This document shows, one piece after another, positions 35,498 to 45,430 of a stretch of DNA of 64,000 bases. Each line of letters starts with the position of its first letter. Positions within the stretch are counted from its first letter, which is position 1. This DNA is from Vibrio cyclitrophicus (lineage in GTDB: Bacteria > Pseudomonadota > Gammaproteobacteria > Enterobacterales > Vibrionaceae): assembly GCF_024347435.1 (NCBI RefSeq), contig NZ_AP025480.1, positions 3,100,001 to 3,164,000 on the forward strand, given 5' to 3'. The notes under the pieces are model-generated. The model was not told the origin of the DNA. It worked only from the letters and a program-made list of their open reading frames with translations, and searched no databases. Both the position numbers and the translations under genes were made by a program.

Positions 35498-38350
35498 TCA
35501 TCCTTGCTTCTTTAAGTAATCAAATACTTGCTTTGTTTTTTTTACATCACAATTGATGGATTCTAAAGCGGCTCGGACTTCACTTATCGAAAGCGTGTTT
35601 ATTTCCAATTTTTTGTCATTAACGTACAAAGATAAGCGTTGAAACTCTTCTCCTGTCAAAGGGAGAGCCTGATGCCCATCAGAGACAGCGTTAGTAGAGT
35701 CTGTTTTGCTCGTCACATTATTAAGCATACTCTTGAACGTGTTTTTTACGACCGAGCTTTTTGACTGCTTTTCCAATGGAATGTCACTGACTGGAGGTGT
35801 TTTATTCTCAGGGCTATCGATTCTACTTGATTGCTTCATCGCTAATTCAACTAACTCTTGGTACCGCTGGTTAGTATTCTCATCATTAAGATATTCCGCA
35901 CTCGCCCACATAAACTGACCATGGCCAACGCGACACGCATGATCAAAGTCGGTTAATAGATTGATTTTCTTTTCATCAAGTAGAATACGAATCTTATCTA
36001 AACATTCAATTTTTCCATAACCGCGCGTTTCTATACCACGAAGTTTAGGCATCACCTTCTGAACGATTTGATCTTCAAATGCAAAGTCCAAAGCTTCTTT
36101 ATATTCATCCGGGTATTGTTCGCTGTCCAATGCGCACACAAGCGGATGATTGACCATGTAATATTCAATAGACTGCCAAACACGATGCCCTAACGCCTTA
36201 CCGACAAAGCCTAAGTGATGGTTTATAGATTCAATAGTTTCCTTATAAGAACTATTAGCAAGGTTGCTCTCAAGCTTAATCCAGCTTGACCAGCTTTTCA
36301 TTTTCAGCAGTTCTGCTGGTTTAGGGAGCACTTTTAGCTTTTTGCGTTCGTGCAGTTTAGTTGGTCTAGGAAAATAAATTGATGTACCACGGTCAATAAC
36401 TTTATCAGATAGCGATTTAGTCGTTTCATCTTGATTCATTGTTCCAGCAAATAAGACATTTCGACCTAATGGGATTTCATAAGGGGCTATGTTGGATCCC
36501 AATTTTATTGAAATTGAAGGTAACTTACTTTTAGAGCTGCCTCGACGATCTTCTAATTTACTGAGGAAGTCAGCAAAATAGAGTTCAACATGAGCGAGGT
36601 TCATCTCATCGAGCAATACCATGCTGACCGTATCATTTAAGCCATGATAACGTTCATCGTCATTACAAACTAAAGACTCACAACTTTGAGCTAAAAAGTT
36701 CAACATCGGCTGCGCTTCAAAACAATTATCAATTGAGTTGAAATACCCCAACATTGACTCTTGCGAGTCCCAATTAGGCTGTACGGGCACATTCAAAAAG
36801 TTTATCCCACCAAAATGTGAGTATAGTTTAGGCAGTTGAGATTTACCTGTCCCGCTGACCCCAGCCAATACAGCCAATGGTGACCATTCAGCCGTTTTTA
36901 ATGCGGTATGAAAAGCGAATAAAATACGCTCGCTGAAATACAAACCATAGTTTGTCGTATCTTTTTGAATTTGTTGTAGCCAACTTAACTCATTAATCAC
37001 ATCTGATTGCTTACGAGCCAATGGCTTATGATTAACAAAAGGGATCACTTCACGCTTAACACCAGCAATACGCTGTTCACGAGTTTGTTGCTCTTCATAA
37101 GCGGGGTTTAAACGTTTTAACTCTTCACGTAATTGATTATTGTCAGCACTGATCGCATCATAACGGATCTGTAAATTCTCATGACTGCGTTTTTCGCGGT
37201 TCAATTCATACTCTATCTGATCAACGCCATCGACTTCATTTAGCAAAGTAGTCAGTTTATTGTTGAGTTGCTCATTACGATGTTTTAAGTCATCGACTTG
37301 TTTCTTAGCTTCATCATAATAATTCTGAATCTCTTCGCTTGGGCGACTGAATAACTCTTCTTGCAGACGATTAATTTCTTCAGTTCGAGCCGTCAGTAAG
37401 CGTATTACTTCTTCAGGAGATTGTTCACCTAGTTCACGTTGTAATGACTCATACAACTTAACAGAGAAGTCGGCTTGTTTTACTTGTGTCAGCAATAGCT
37501 CATTGTGCTTTTCAAGATTACTAATCTTTCCCTCAAGAAGATTACGTTCCTCAATCATCCGGTGAGAAATGGTTCTTTCCAGATCATTTTGCTGCTGTTT
37601 TAAATGGGCTTTCGCCTTTTGCAACTCTAATCTTTCTGCAGCAAGAATCCCTTGGGCTTGTTTCAATTCTTCTTGGCTTTGTTCTAAATCCAACTTTTGT
37701 TGCGCCAAGGATTGTTCAATTTTTTTGCGTGCCAGCTCTTCCTCCTGAGCCATTTTTAGGTTCAATAGGGATATTTGTTCCGTTCTATATACAGACAGTT
37801 CTTGGGTTAACTCTGCACGTTGCGCTGCAAAGTCATTATCTGCCTGCTGTTTTAATTGCGTAAGTTGTTCTTCCCACGCAGCTAAGTCCTTTTGCTTGTT
37901 GGCAAAGGCTTCTTGTTGCTCCAGAAATTCACTATATTCAGCTTTAAATGCCTGTTTTCTTTTTTCAATCAGTACAACCTGTTCTGCAACATGTTGCTTT
38001 GCTAGATCGGGTAAACCATTTTCGATTTCCAGCGCACGAACTTCTAATGCCGTCTGTTGTGAGGCTAACTGCTCTTCTTTTTTATTCTGCTGATTTTGGA
38101 TGACTAAAGAATCTTTGCTCAGCTTTTCTTGCTGCTCTTGAATCCACTGCTTTTCTTTTTTTAACAGTTGCTTAGATTGTTCAAACTCTTTTTGTTCACG
38201 CGCCAGTTGAGCCGTTTTTTGTTTTAGCTCAAAAGCCTCGTCATCCTGTCTTAACTGTTGCTTATCCAGCTGTTCCAATTGGGTTTTAAGTTCTTGTTGC
38301 TGCTTGTTAACCTGCTGGAGATCGAGGGTGTTTTCCGTATTTTTACTCAC
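35498..38350 (-). CDS. McrB-type AAA+ ATPase with long N-terminal coiled coil
   Basis: A 950-residue protein. Residues 1 to about 430 are an almost unbroken, Gln/Glu/Lys-rich coiled coil. The C-terminal half is an AAA+ domain of McrB type: Walker A GVSGTGKS (about 498), Walker B MVLLDEMN (about 579) and sensor loop GTMNQDETT (about 638), the MNxxD loop typical of McrB. McrB proteins are GTPases that form hexamers and drive a McrC-like subunit; nucleotide use here is unknown. The coiled coil is far longer than in standard McrB and might act as a ruler or an SMC-like arm. The start overlaps the end of the upstream gene by eight bases. Confidence 0.85.
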   Translation of the reverse strand: MSKNTENTLDLQQVNKQQQELKTQLEQLDKQQLRQDDEAFELKQKTAQLAREQKEFEQSKQLLKKEKQWIQEQQEKLSKDSLVIQNQQNKKEEQLASQQTALEVRALEIENGLPDLAKQHVAEQVVLIEKRKQAFKAEYSEFLEQQEAFANKQKDLAAWEEQLTQLKQQADNDFAAQRAELTQELSVYRTEQISLLNLKMAQEEELARKKIEQSLAQQKLDLEQSQEELKQAQGILAAERLELQKAKAHLKQQQNDLERTISHRMIEERNLLEGKISNLEKHNELLLTQVKQADFSVKLYESLQRELGEQSPEEVIRLLTARTEEINRLQEELFSRPSEEIQNYYDEAKKQVDDLKHRNEQLNNKLTTLLNEVDGVDQIEYELNREKRSHENLQIRYDAISADNNQLREELKRLNPAYEEQQTREQRIAGVKREVIPFVNHKPLARKQSDVINELSWLQQIQKDTTNYGLYFSERILFAFHTALKTAEWSPLAVLAGVSGTGKSQLPKLYSHFGGINFLNVPVQPNWDSQESMLGYFNSIDNCFEAQPMLNFLAQSCESLVCNDDERYHGLNDTVSMVLLDEMNLAHVELYFADFLSKLEDRRGSSKSKLPSISIKLGSNIAPYEIPLGRNVLFAGTMNQDETTKSLSDKVIDRGTSIYFPRPTKLHERKKLKVLPKPAELLKMKSWSSWIKLESNLANSSYKETIESINHHLGFVGKALGHRVWQSIEYYMVNHPLVCALDSEQYPDEYKEALDFAFEDQIVQKVMPKLRGIETRGYGKIECLDKIRILLDEKKINLLTDFDHACRVGHGQFMWASAEYLNDENTNQRYQELVELAMKQSSRIDSPENKTPPVSDIPLEKQSKSSVVKNTFKSMLNNVTSKTDSTNAVSDGHQALPLTGEEFQRLSLYVNDKKLEINTLSISEVRAALESINCDVKKTKQVFDYLKKQG

Positions 38351-40376
38351 AGTAACTCTCTATTAGGAAATGGATAAATTTAAAGGTTGTTTTTTCGAGG
38401 TTATCAAGTTCAACTTTCTTACCAAAAATTGCGCCTCCATGACCTCTAATATTGATTAGATTTGCGATTTTGCTCAGTAATTGGCTATCGAGTCTCTTCA
38501 GTTCCTTGTTGTTGTACTCGGACTCATGCGCTAAATAGACAATCAAGTTGGCGCCTAACGTACTGTCGACTCCATCAAGGGCGCGTTGAATATTATGCTT
38601 AGCGGTCTTGACCAGGTTTTCTGGTAGTACCTCACCCCAATATTGTTGTACTACCTGTAAATAGTCATTAACTTGTCTAGGGTTGTTATCATTAATCAGA
38701 GCTGTATTAGCGATAAACAAACTCTGCTGCAAAGCACCAGCAAGGGCATTCACACGTATCCGACCATCATCGGAATTGGCAGCGCTCAAAGCCTGCTCCA
38801 TCTGTTTTAAAACAGCACGATCAACATGATCAATAAGGTAATGGCCAAATAACGCCAGCAGTTTCTCCCGATGTCTAAAACGAATATCGTCTCGGAGCCA
38901 CTTTGGTTCGGCGGTATGTTCAACACGAGTTTCTATATCTTCATCACCCACAAGTAAAACGTATAACTGATGAATATTTGATAACTCATCCTTAGATATT
39001 TGCTCCAATACTGTCAAATCACCATGAGATAGAGCATTACGATAATGATGTAATTTCCCTAACCTAAGTAATAGATCTGGGTGGCTTTCGGCAAATACTT
39101 TCAATGGGTGTTTTTCATGCAGTGTTGCCGATAGCAACAGCATAGCCAGAGCGGATTTCATTTCCGGTTTCGCCACGTTTAGGTGCTTCATGCTACCTAA
39201 TTTCACCGAAAATAAGGGATTTACAAGCTTGTCATAGATAACTTTATTATGACCAGTTGATTTAGATGGCTTCAGACCTAGTTGTTGAGCAAGCTCAGAT
39301 ACCACTCGTCTGTTTTGATGAACACTCCCTGTAAAGTACTCCTGCCAATCTGGCCATCGATATTGTAAGGCCTGAGCCGCAAATTTTTTTTCAATCAATG
39401 AATACACACTATTGAGATAATCAGTTTTTTTATCTTCCAATTGGGCACGCTCAAATGAATCATTGACTACCTCTTGAGAAATCATTTGATAATGATCCTT
39501 TAGAGTGATTTGCTGCTTTCTTTTTTGCTCTAGCTCTTTATTTTTTTCTTTAGTAATTTTCCGTTTACTTTCTTTCAACACATTAATAAGACCATATTCA
39601 CGTTTAAATGCTTTGGTCAGCCCCACATCATAGATTGAAAAGAAGCCATCACAAACCATCAGCTCATCACCACCTTTTGGAATGAAAGCAAGACAATGTA
39701 TGAAAACATCTTCTCCCTCTGCTGTGATCTTGATCTGTTGGCTTTGGTTTGAGTAACGAGGTGAACTAATATTTGAAAGCAATGAGTTTTTTCGATTTAG
39801 ACGCTTAAATCGGTCAATAATATTGAGTACAGTGCGCTCGGTTAACGACTCTTCTACGGTAGCACTGTGATTATCAGAGCTTAAATGATAAGCAGTGATC
39901 GTTTCCTGCTTACCTGTATTACCAATAGAGAAGGTTAAGTTATTACTGTTGTCGCTATGACACTGCTGTGCCGTTAGTGGCTGAATAATGATAGGTAAAA
40001 ACTGCCCAGTAATTTTATTCCTATAAATATTTACGGTAACTGGATCCGTAGCCTGCTCTTTTACTTGTTTCAGTAGAGTTACCCCATCAATAGAAATCGT
40101 CATCCGTCTATCGATTAAACACATCTGCTCGAGCTTGTCGCACACGAAGTCAACCAACTCGCTTTCTAGGCCAAGTAAATCTTTTATCTGAGTTTTATTT
40201 TTCAACTCCAATGCACACAGCTGCAATACGGTTGATTCTAAAAAGTTCAACTCACAATGGGTACTGGCAAGCAACGTAACGGTATAACACTCACAGGGCC
40301 ACAAAATATCAATACAAGCATCCGGCTGGTACCGATCAACATTTGGTGAATTACTAATTACATTAATAATAGTCAT
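38343..40376 (-). CDS. Protein with N-terminal wHTH-like and HEPN-like Rx4H region
   Basis: A 677-residue protein with no family I can name. The N-terminus (about 40-95: LQLCALELKNKTQIKDLLGLESELVDFVCDKLEQM) reads as a winged helix. A Lys/Glu-rich helical linker follows (about 270-330). The C-terminal half contains LHHYRNALSHGDL, where R446 and H451 form the RNxxxH motif that marks HEPN ribonucleases, inside an all-helical context as HEPN requires. A second IRGHGG segment lies near the C-terminus. If HEPN is right, this is a candidate RNA-cutting effector of the system. The gene abuts the helicase gene with no gap. Confidence 0.6.
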   Translation of the reverse strand: MTIINVISNSPNVDRYQPDACIDILWPCECYTVTLLASTHCELNFLESTVLQLCALELKNKTQIKDLLGLESELVDFVCDKLEQMCLIDRRMTISIDGVTLLKQVKEQATDPVTVNIYRNKITGQFLPIIIQPLTAQQCHSDNSNNLTFSIGNTGKQETITAYHLSSDNHSATVEESLTERTVLNIIDRFKRLNRKNSLLSNISSPRYSNQSQQIKITAEGEDVFIHCLAFIPKGGDELMVCDGFFSIYDVGLTKAFKREYGLINVLKESKRKITKEKNKELEQKRKQQITLKDHYQMISQEVVNDSFERAQLEDKKTDYLNSVYSLIEKKFAAQALQYRWPDWQEYFTGSVHQNRRVVSELAQQLGLKPSKSTGHNKVIYDKLVNPLFSVKLGSMKHLNVAKPEMKSALAMLLLSATLHEKHPLKVFAESHPDLLLRLGKLHHYRNALSHGDLTVLEQISKDELSNIHQLYVLLVGDEDIETRVEHTAEPKWLRDDIRFRHREKLLALFGHYLIDHVDRAVLKQMEQALSAANSDDGRIRVNALAGALQQSLFIANTALINDNNPRQVNDYLQVVQQYWGEVLPENLVKTAKHNIQRALDGVDSTLGANLIVYLAHESEYNNKELKRLDSQLLSKIANLINIRGHGGAIFGKKVELDNLEKTTFKFIHFLIESYCE

Positions 40377-43300
40377 TTATAACATCCCCCCGAGTTCATC
40401 AGAACAACACAACTGGTGGTATGCCTGTAGTTCCGGGATAGCTTGTTCCGCAAGCGCCGTTTGAACCAATGCCGCATCCCCTACGACCACTAACGCTTTT
40501 TTCTGACGAGTCATCGACACACATAAGCGGTTCTTCGACATTAAATGACCAAATACACTTTGTTGATCTTTAGGGCTTTCAATGTGTTTACGCATCACCT
40601 CTTTTGTTGACAGCGTACGAACCATCGACAACAACACCACGTCAAACTCCATACCTTGAAATGAATCGACTGTGCCAATGCGCAATCGCTCCTCTAGCGG
40701 TCTTCCTTGTTGGTCATGCAACATTGCATAATCTTGGCTAATCACCCAATCTTTACTATTTTCAGTTTCAATTTGTTCCGTAATCCCATACTGAGCTAAT
40801 GCCTTAAAGATTTCCTGCACTTGCGCTTTGTAGAAACTAATCACACCAAACGAAAGAGCTTTACCCTGATCCGAATCAATCCACCTTTTAAGTTGCTCAG
40901 CTATCTTTTCGGCTTCCAGCTTACGGTAACGGCTCTTAGCCGAGTTACGGCGCTCTTTTGACTGCTCTGAATAAGGAACATCCAACCATAGTGCAGCCTT
41001 ACCCTCGATTCCTTGTAGTTGTTGGTCAAAAAGCGTTGCCGGTAATGGGGATTGATAAGCCTCACCATAACGCTGATAAAACTGCTCACTGGCAAACTGA
41101 CCTAATAATGGATGACTACGAAACTGAGCATCTAAAGTGATCGTTCGATTGATGCCATCTTGCTTTTCCAGTTGTTGCAGACGAGAAAATAGATATTGGA
41201 ACATACTGTGTTTAAGGTGTGCTTCCTCAATCGATTGCCCCCCCTCTTGCGCAGCCTCCATCTCTTTCATTTTATTGATCACGGTTTCATCCACCATATG
41301 TGGCAGCTGTCGGTGATCTCCAACTAAAATAATACGATTTTCGGCTTGCACCATTGGAATCATCAAATCACGAGGACTGGTTCGAGCGGCTTCATCAACG
41401 ATGATAGTGTCATATCTCATCAAGCCCTTGCCCTCGATCTTCGCCTTACGGATCGCTATTCCTTCAGCCTGTTGCGTCGTCGCTCCATAAACCACGTTAT
41501 ATTCTGCAATTGTATCGTGCACCTCTTTCGAGTTACCCTCTAAATAAGCGAGGTATTCAGAGATCACCTGATTTTGCTCAGTAATGCGATTATCATTGAG
41601 TGGAATCCACTCCAGACACCGTTTTATGCACTGAGTAACATCCTTTCTCACTTTTGGCGTTTTTAACTGTACAACTGGCGCATAACGAGTGAGCAGATCT
41701 CGTTTTATCTGCTTTAACTCGGCTAAAAAGCTAAGCGGTTCAGAAGGATTCCAGATAGATGCCAGAGTCAATAATTCAAGGGTCTCTCTCTGTACTTTAT
41801 CGCCGGTTTCAAAAAACGGCTGAAGCTTAGTCTTCAACATTGCCGCTCGAGCGCAACCGTCGTCTTTGAATCCCACTTCGGTGACACGAAGCGCACGAAT
41901 ATAAGACAGCATCTCCACACTTTTAAAACGTTGTTGAGTCAGTTCTTCATGTAAAGCATTAAGCTGAGATAGAAACGGCACATCGGTTTTACCACTAATA
42001 AATTCCTTTACTACCTTTATCATCTGTAGTGCTACACCATCAGAAGGGTTTTTTAGGTAACGTCGGAAATCCCTTTCAAGTGTTAAGTAACTTTGACTCA
42101 ACTTTAAATCAGGGTTCTTATTTAATGAGCGTCGTGCGGTTTGTTCGCGCCAATGGTCGATCTTCATCGCCGTTGCCGTCGACGCTTCAGCTTCCCCCGA
42201 ACGCTTGCCAAACTTAATGGCAGGGAGGTTATTGATGCTTAACCGTGACATCAGGTTTTCAACAGCATCATGCTGATAACCACTGACCAAAATACTGCCT
42301 GTTACTTGCTTATCTTTTGCAGATTCTTGATTTAACCGTTCAATGATGGCCGTGATCACCGTGGTTTTCCCTGTTCCCGGTGGCCCTTGAATAATGGCAA
42401 TATCCGGCGTATTCAATGCAACCGAAATCGCCTCCTCTTGCATCATCGTAGGTGGATGTTTAGGGAAGATTTTCTCCTTCACAAAGGAAGTCAGTGCTTT
42501 AATTCGAGGCTTTTTATTTCGAGGTAATAATATGCCATCTTCTTCAATCAATGCGCCTAAATTTGGCATTGCGCTGGTACCATTTTGAATGTTCGCTCGT
42601 GCTGACATTCGGCGTTCGATTTGTACCTGATCACCCAGCATCGAATACACAAAAGTGTAGGCTCGTTCTGGGATGTCTTGAATATCAATAATCAATGTAT
42701 CCGCGGTAACTTTTAAAACCTTAATGGGGTCGAACCCCATGCGATCTTTATTAATTCTTTTTTTCTTTTCTTGGGTTTTATTTAGAATATCGTCGCCATC
42801 ACTCGACTTATCAACCGTATCCCACGGGGCTAACACAGGACTAATGCCTTTCTTTTTTTGATACTCAGTCAGCTTTTCAGTACTGTAATCACCCCAAGAC
42901 AATTCCGGGTTAGCTAAGTAATTAGGGAGGTTATCGAGGTCGACCAACTCCAAATAATCCCCGGCTTTCAGTTGCTTCCTTAAATCCCTACCAACTGAAA
43001 CCTCCAAACCCTTTTCTTTTGGATCGAAAAGACTGTTATCTGGCGTACATTCAATGATATCAACCTCGCGAGCCTTTTTGAGCAATGTCTCGCCTTCCAA
43101 GTCGCCATATTTATCCCAAACGTTTAGATAGCCTTGCTCTTTTTCAGACAGCTCCTTCATTTGTTGACTTGCCAATGTTTGTAGTCGTGCCACATTATCC
43201 ATGTCAGTAAATTTCAGCTTAGCCCTGATCAACCTCACAGCAAAGCCTGGAGCCGAGTTAACACGTTGTACCAACTTTTTTGCCGCTAAAAAGTTAAAAT

Positions 43301-43979
43301 CAATATTCTTTTGCTCGGTAATCGCTAACTGAAACCCTGAACCAAGTAACACCAGGTTGTGAACCAAGCTTTGTTGGTTACTAAGCCGTTCATCATAGGT
43401 AATCGACTCATCAATATCATCTGTCTGACTTTGTTGTTCAATTTTTAATAGCTCATGCACTCGATTCAATTCATCGAATGCAGCATTGCCTAACATTGCA
43501 GGTAGATAAAAATAGTCAGGGTCTAGATCATCTTGCAACAACTGGCAACCGCTTAACAAAGTGTCATTGACATCGGAAAAACTCTCCCCAAAATCGAGCT
43601 TAGCAGCTTGCCTCAAAATGACGCCATCTAAGGAAATATCCAGTTCACCAAAGTCAATCACTTCACCGTTAAAAAATGAGATACCAAGCTCTATGCCTTG
43701 CTCCCCTTCTTTTGAGGTACTTTCGCCCATCACCTGTATCAAGTTACTGTTACGTCTCGATAGTTGATGTACAATATCTTTTTCAATTCCCAGGTGGCGA
43801 CACTCAATCGATGCCAGTTGCCCCTTGATAACCAACTGTAAACGCTGCGTGCGTGAACTTATCATCAAACGACCGATGTCTCCCACCGCTACGGGTAGCA
43901 CTTTAGATAGAGGCTTAACCCAGACAAGATGATTAAACTCGATATTCAGTTTTTTTAAATCCACTACTTTCCCTGCCAT
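40377..43979 (-). CDS. SF1 helicase of UPF1/DNA2 type
   Basis: A 1200-residue protein. An N-terminal region of about 500 residues without known motifs precedes an SF1B helicase core: motif I GPPGTGKTT (about 535), motif II VDEAARTSP (about 860), motif III GDHRQLPHMVD, motif IV region LDAQFRSHPLLG, and motif V/VI TVDSFQGMEFDVVLLSMVRT (about 1103) with a late TRQKKAL. A long insertion between motifs I and II is usual in UPF1-like enzymes. It should unwind or translocate on DNA or RNA 5'-3'. The start overlaps the kinase gene by 16 bases, so the kinase may regulate it directly. Confidence 0.88.
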   Translation of the reverse strand: MAGKVVDLKKLNIEFNHLVWVKPLSKVLPVAVGDIGRLMISSRTQRLQLVIKGQLASIECRHLGIEKDIVHQLSRRNSNLIQVMGESTSKEGEQGIELGISFFNGEVIDFGELDISLDGVILRQAAKLDFGESFSDVNDTLLSGCQLLQDDLDPDYFYLPAMLGNAAFDELNRVHELLKIEQQSQTDDIDESITYDERLSNQQSLVHNLVLLGSGFQLAITEQKNIDFNFLAAKKLVQRVNSAPGFAVRLIRAKLKFTDMDNVARLQTLASQQMKELSEKEQGYLNVWDKYGDLEGETLLKKAREVDIIECTPDNSLFDPKEKGLEVSVGRDLRKQLKAGDYLELVDLDNLPNYLANPELSWGDYSTEKLTEYQKKKGISPVLAPWDTVDKSSDGDDILNKTQEKKKRINKDRMGFDPIKVLKVTADTLIIDIQDIPERAYTFVYSMLGDQVQIERRMSARANIQNGTSAMPNLGALIEEDGILLPRNKKPRIKALTSFVKEKIFPKHPPTMMQEEAISVALNTPDIAIIQGPPGTGKTTVITAIIERLNQESAKDKQVTGSILVSGYQHDAVENLMSRLSINNLPAIKFGKRSGEAEASTATAMKIDHWREQTARRSLNKNPDLKLSQSYLTLERDFRRYLKNPSDGVALQMIKVVKEFISGKTDVPFLSQLNALHEELTQQRFKSVEMLSYIRALRVTEVGFKDDGCARAAMLKTKLQPFFETGDKVQRETLELLTLASIWNPSEPLSFLAELKQIKRDLLTRYAPVVQLKTPKVRKDVTQCIKRCLEWIPLNDNRITEQNQVISEYLAYLEGNSKEVHDTIAEYNVVYGATTQQAEGIAIRKAKIEGKGLMRYDTIIVDEAARTSPRDLMIPMVQAENRIILVGDHRQLPHMVDETVINKMKEMEAAQEGGQSIEEAHLKHSMFQYLFSRLQQLEKQDGINRTITLDAQFRSHPLLGQFASEQFYQRYGEAYQSPLPATLFDQQLQGIEGKAALWLDVPYSEQSKERRNSAKSRYRKLEAEKIAEQLKRWIDSDQGKALSFGVISFYKAQVQEIFKALAQYGITEQIETENSKDWVISQDYAMLHDQQGRPLEERLRIGTVDSFQGMEFDVVLLSMVRTLSTKEVMRKHIESPKDQQSVFGHLMSKNRLCVSMTRQKKALVVVGDAALVQTALAEQAIPELQAYHQLCCSDELGGML

Positions 43980-45430
43980 TTCAGTTCAATCACTCGCGGT
44001 AAATCACTCTGCACATACAGTAAAATCCCCTGCTGTTCTAACTGTGTTAGCTCTATATGCCACTGACCAACTAATGGCTTAAAAACGCCCTGTGAATCAG
44101 TGATCGAGATAATATGCTGATCAGTAAGTTGACGAATAAACCAGTCCCCCTCTAATTGGTACAACTCCAATACCGCTTGGTCGTGACCATCAATTCTAAA
44201 CTCTTGTAACACTCGCTCAGGTACGGTGATCGGCTCATTCTTAACGACATGGAGACTTTGCCAATTGCTTTTTCGCAACAGACTATCAGGTTGCCATTCA
44301 TAACAGCTCAACTGGAAATAATTGGGGATAGGCTTCTTGCAATAAGGGCAATCTTGATTATTGTCAGGGTAATAACTCATATTACAGCCAGAGCAAGTAA
44401 TCATCGCATCATGTGCCGCAGCTAATGCTTCAGGCCAGTGATGAACTGTCGGACGTTGCCATACGTTGACACGCCCTTCGGTAAATGTTTTCGCAAATAA
44501 GGTCTTGAGGACTGGTGTTAAGACTAATTCTCTCGGCAGGCCGCTCTTTGCTCGGTTAGAGTCATCCGTTAGGTCATCAATAAAAGGCAATAAACCCTGT
44601 TGAGCTTTGTCCTCAACCGTATCCTCACCTTCATCCCATCCCCCCTCATCATTGAGAGCTTCACCATCAAAAGGATCCACCATCGCCAGCATCTTAAACG
44701 CCAATATCGCAAAAGAGTAACAATCACTTTGTGGTCGGCAACCATCTTGTTTGGTTACTACTTCAGGTGCGCCATACCCTGGGGTGTAAACAATTGAACC
44801 ACTCTTAGGGTTATCGAAGCGGATGTTATCAGCATCAATAAACCAAACATGATTAAACTGACGATCCGCAGAGAAAAATACATTTTCAGGAGAGATGTCC
44901 CCATAAAGCAACCCCACATTGTGCAGTTTTGATAACTCAGTAGCAGTCTGCATCAATATCGCTAAACGTTGTTTCGTCCCTCCTGTTTGTGCGTAATGCA
45001 TTAGAGGGTAACTGACCTCGATAGGTAACTCGCTATTTAGCCAACTTGGTATTTTATTCTTTTTTTCTTTAGGTATTTTATGATTCAAAAGGGCTTGAAC
45101 AGGATCCATATCTTGTATCATCTGCATCACGTAACCCGCCTGATCTTTTAGCATGAACAAAGGCTTCGCAATGTTGAACTCTGGATGAATCGGATATAGC
45201 GATAACTTCGACAGCTTGTTTTTATACGCCTCTTTTTCTTCTGTTTTAGTGACCACTTGATTGTCTTTTAAAAGGCACTTCACGACGAGTTCGGGGTCGG
45301 TGGTACGAAATACGACACCTTGACCACCACGGCCCAACTCCTTTGTTAGCTCGTGCTGCTGACTCAATTCATCCTGTAAAATAGGGGTAAGTAGCCCAAA
45401 GTGTTCCAAACTTTGCTTTTCCTTCTTCAC
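43964..45430 (-). CDS. Ser/Thr protein kinase with zinc ribbon (TerY-P triad)
   Basis: A 488-residue kinase. Glycine loop GRGGQG (33-38), lysine K51 in VVKCLL, catalytic loop YGDISPEN (D178, N182; HRD replaced by YGD), DAD at 199-201 in place of DFG, and GYGAPEVV in the activation segment are all visible, so activity is likely. A four-cysteine zinc ribbon follows the kinase (C346, C349, C361, C364), then a beta-rich C-terminal domain. Kinase, PP2C and VWA genes together are the signature of the TerY-P triad, and this kinase-zinc ribbon fusion matches that set. The start overlaps the phosphatase stop as ATGA. Confidence 0.88.
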   Translation of the reverse strand: MKKEKQSLEHFGLLTPILQDELSQQHELTKELGRGGQGVVFRTTDPELVVKCLLKDNQVVTKTEEKEAYKNKLSKLSLYPIHPEFNIAKPLFMLKDQAGYVMQMIQDMDPVQALLNHKIPKEKKNKIPSWLNSELPIEVSYPLMHYAQTGGTKQRLAILMQTATELSKLHNVGLLYGDISPENVFFSADRQFNHVWFIDADNIRFDNPKSGSIVYTPGYGAPEVVTKQDGCRPQSDCYSFAILAFKMLAMVDPFDGEALNDEGGWDEGEDTVEDKAQQGLLPFIDDLTDDSNRAKSGLPRELVLTPVLKTLFAKTFTEGRVNVWQRPTVHHWPEALAAAHDAMITCSGCNMSYYPDNNQDCPYCKKPIPNYFQLSCYEWQPDSLLRKSNWQSLHVVKNEPITVPERVLQEFRIDGHDQAVLELYQLEGDWFIRQLTDQHIISITDSQGVFKPLVGQWHIELTQLEQQGILLYVQSDLPRVIELKWQGK

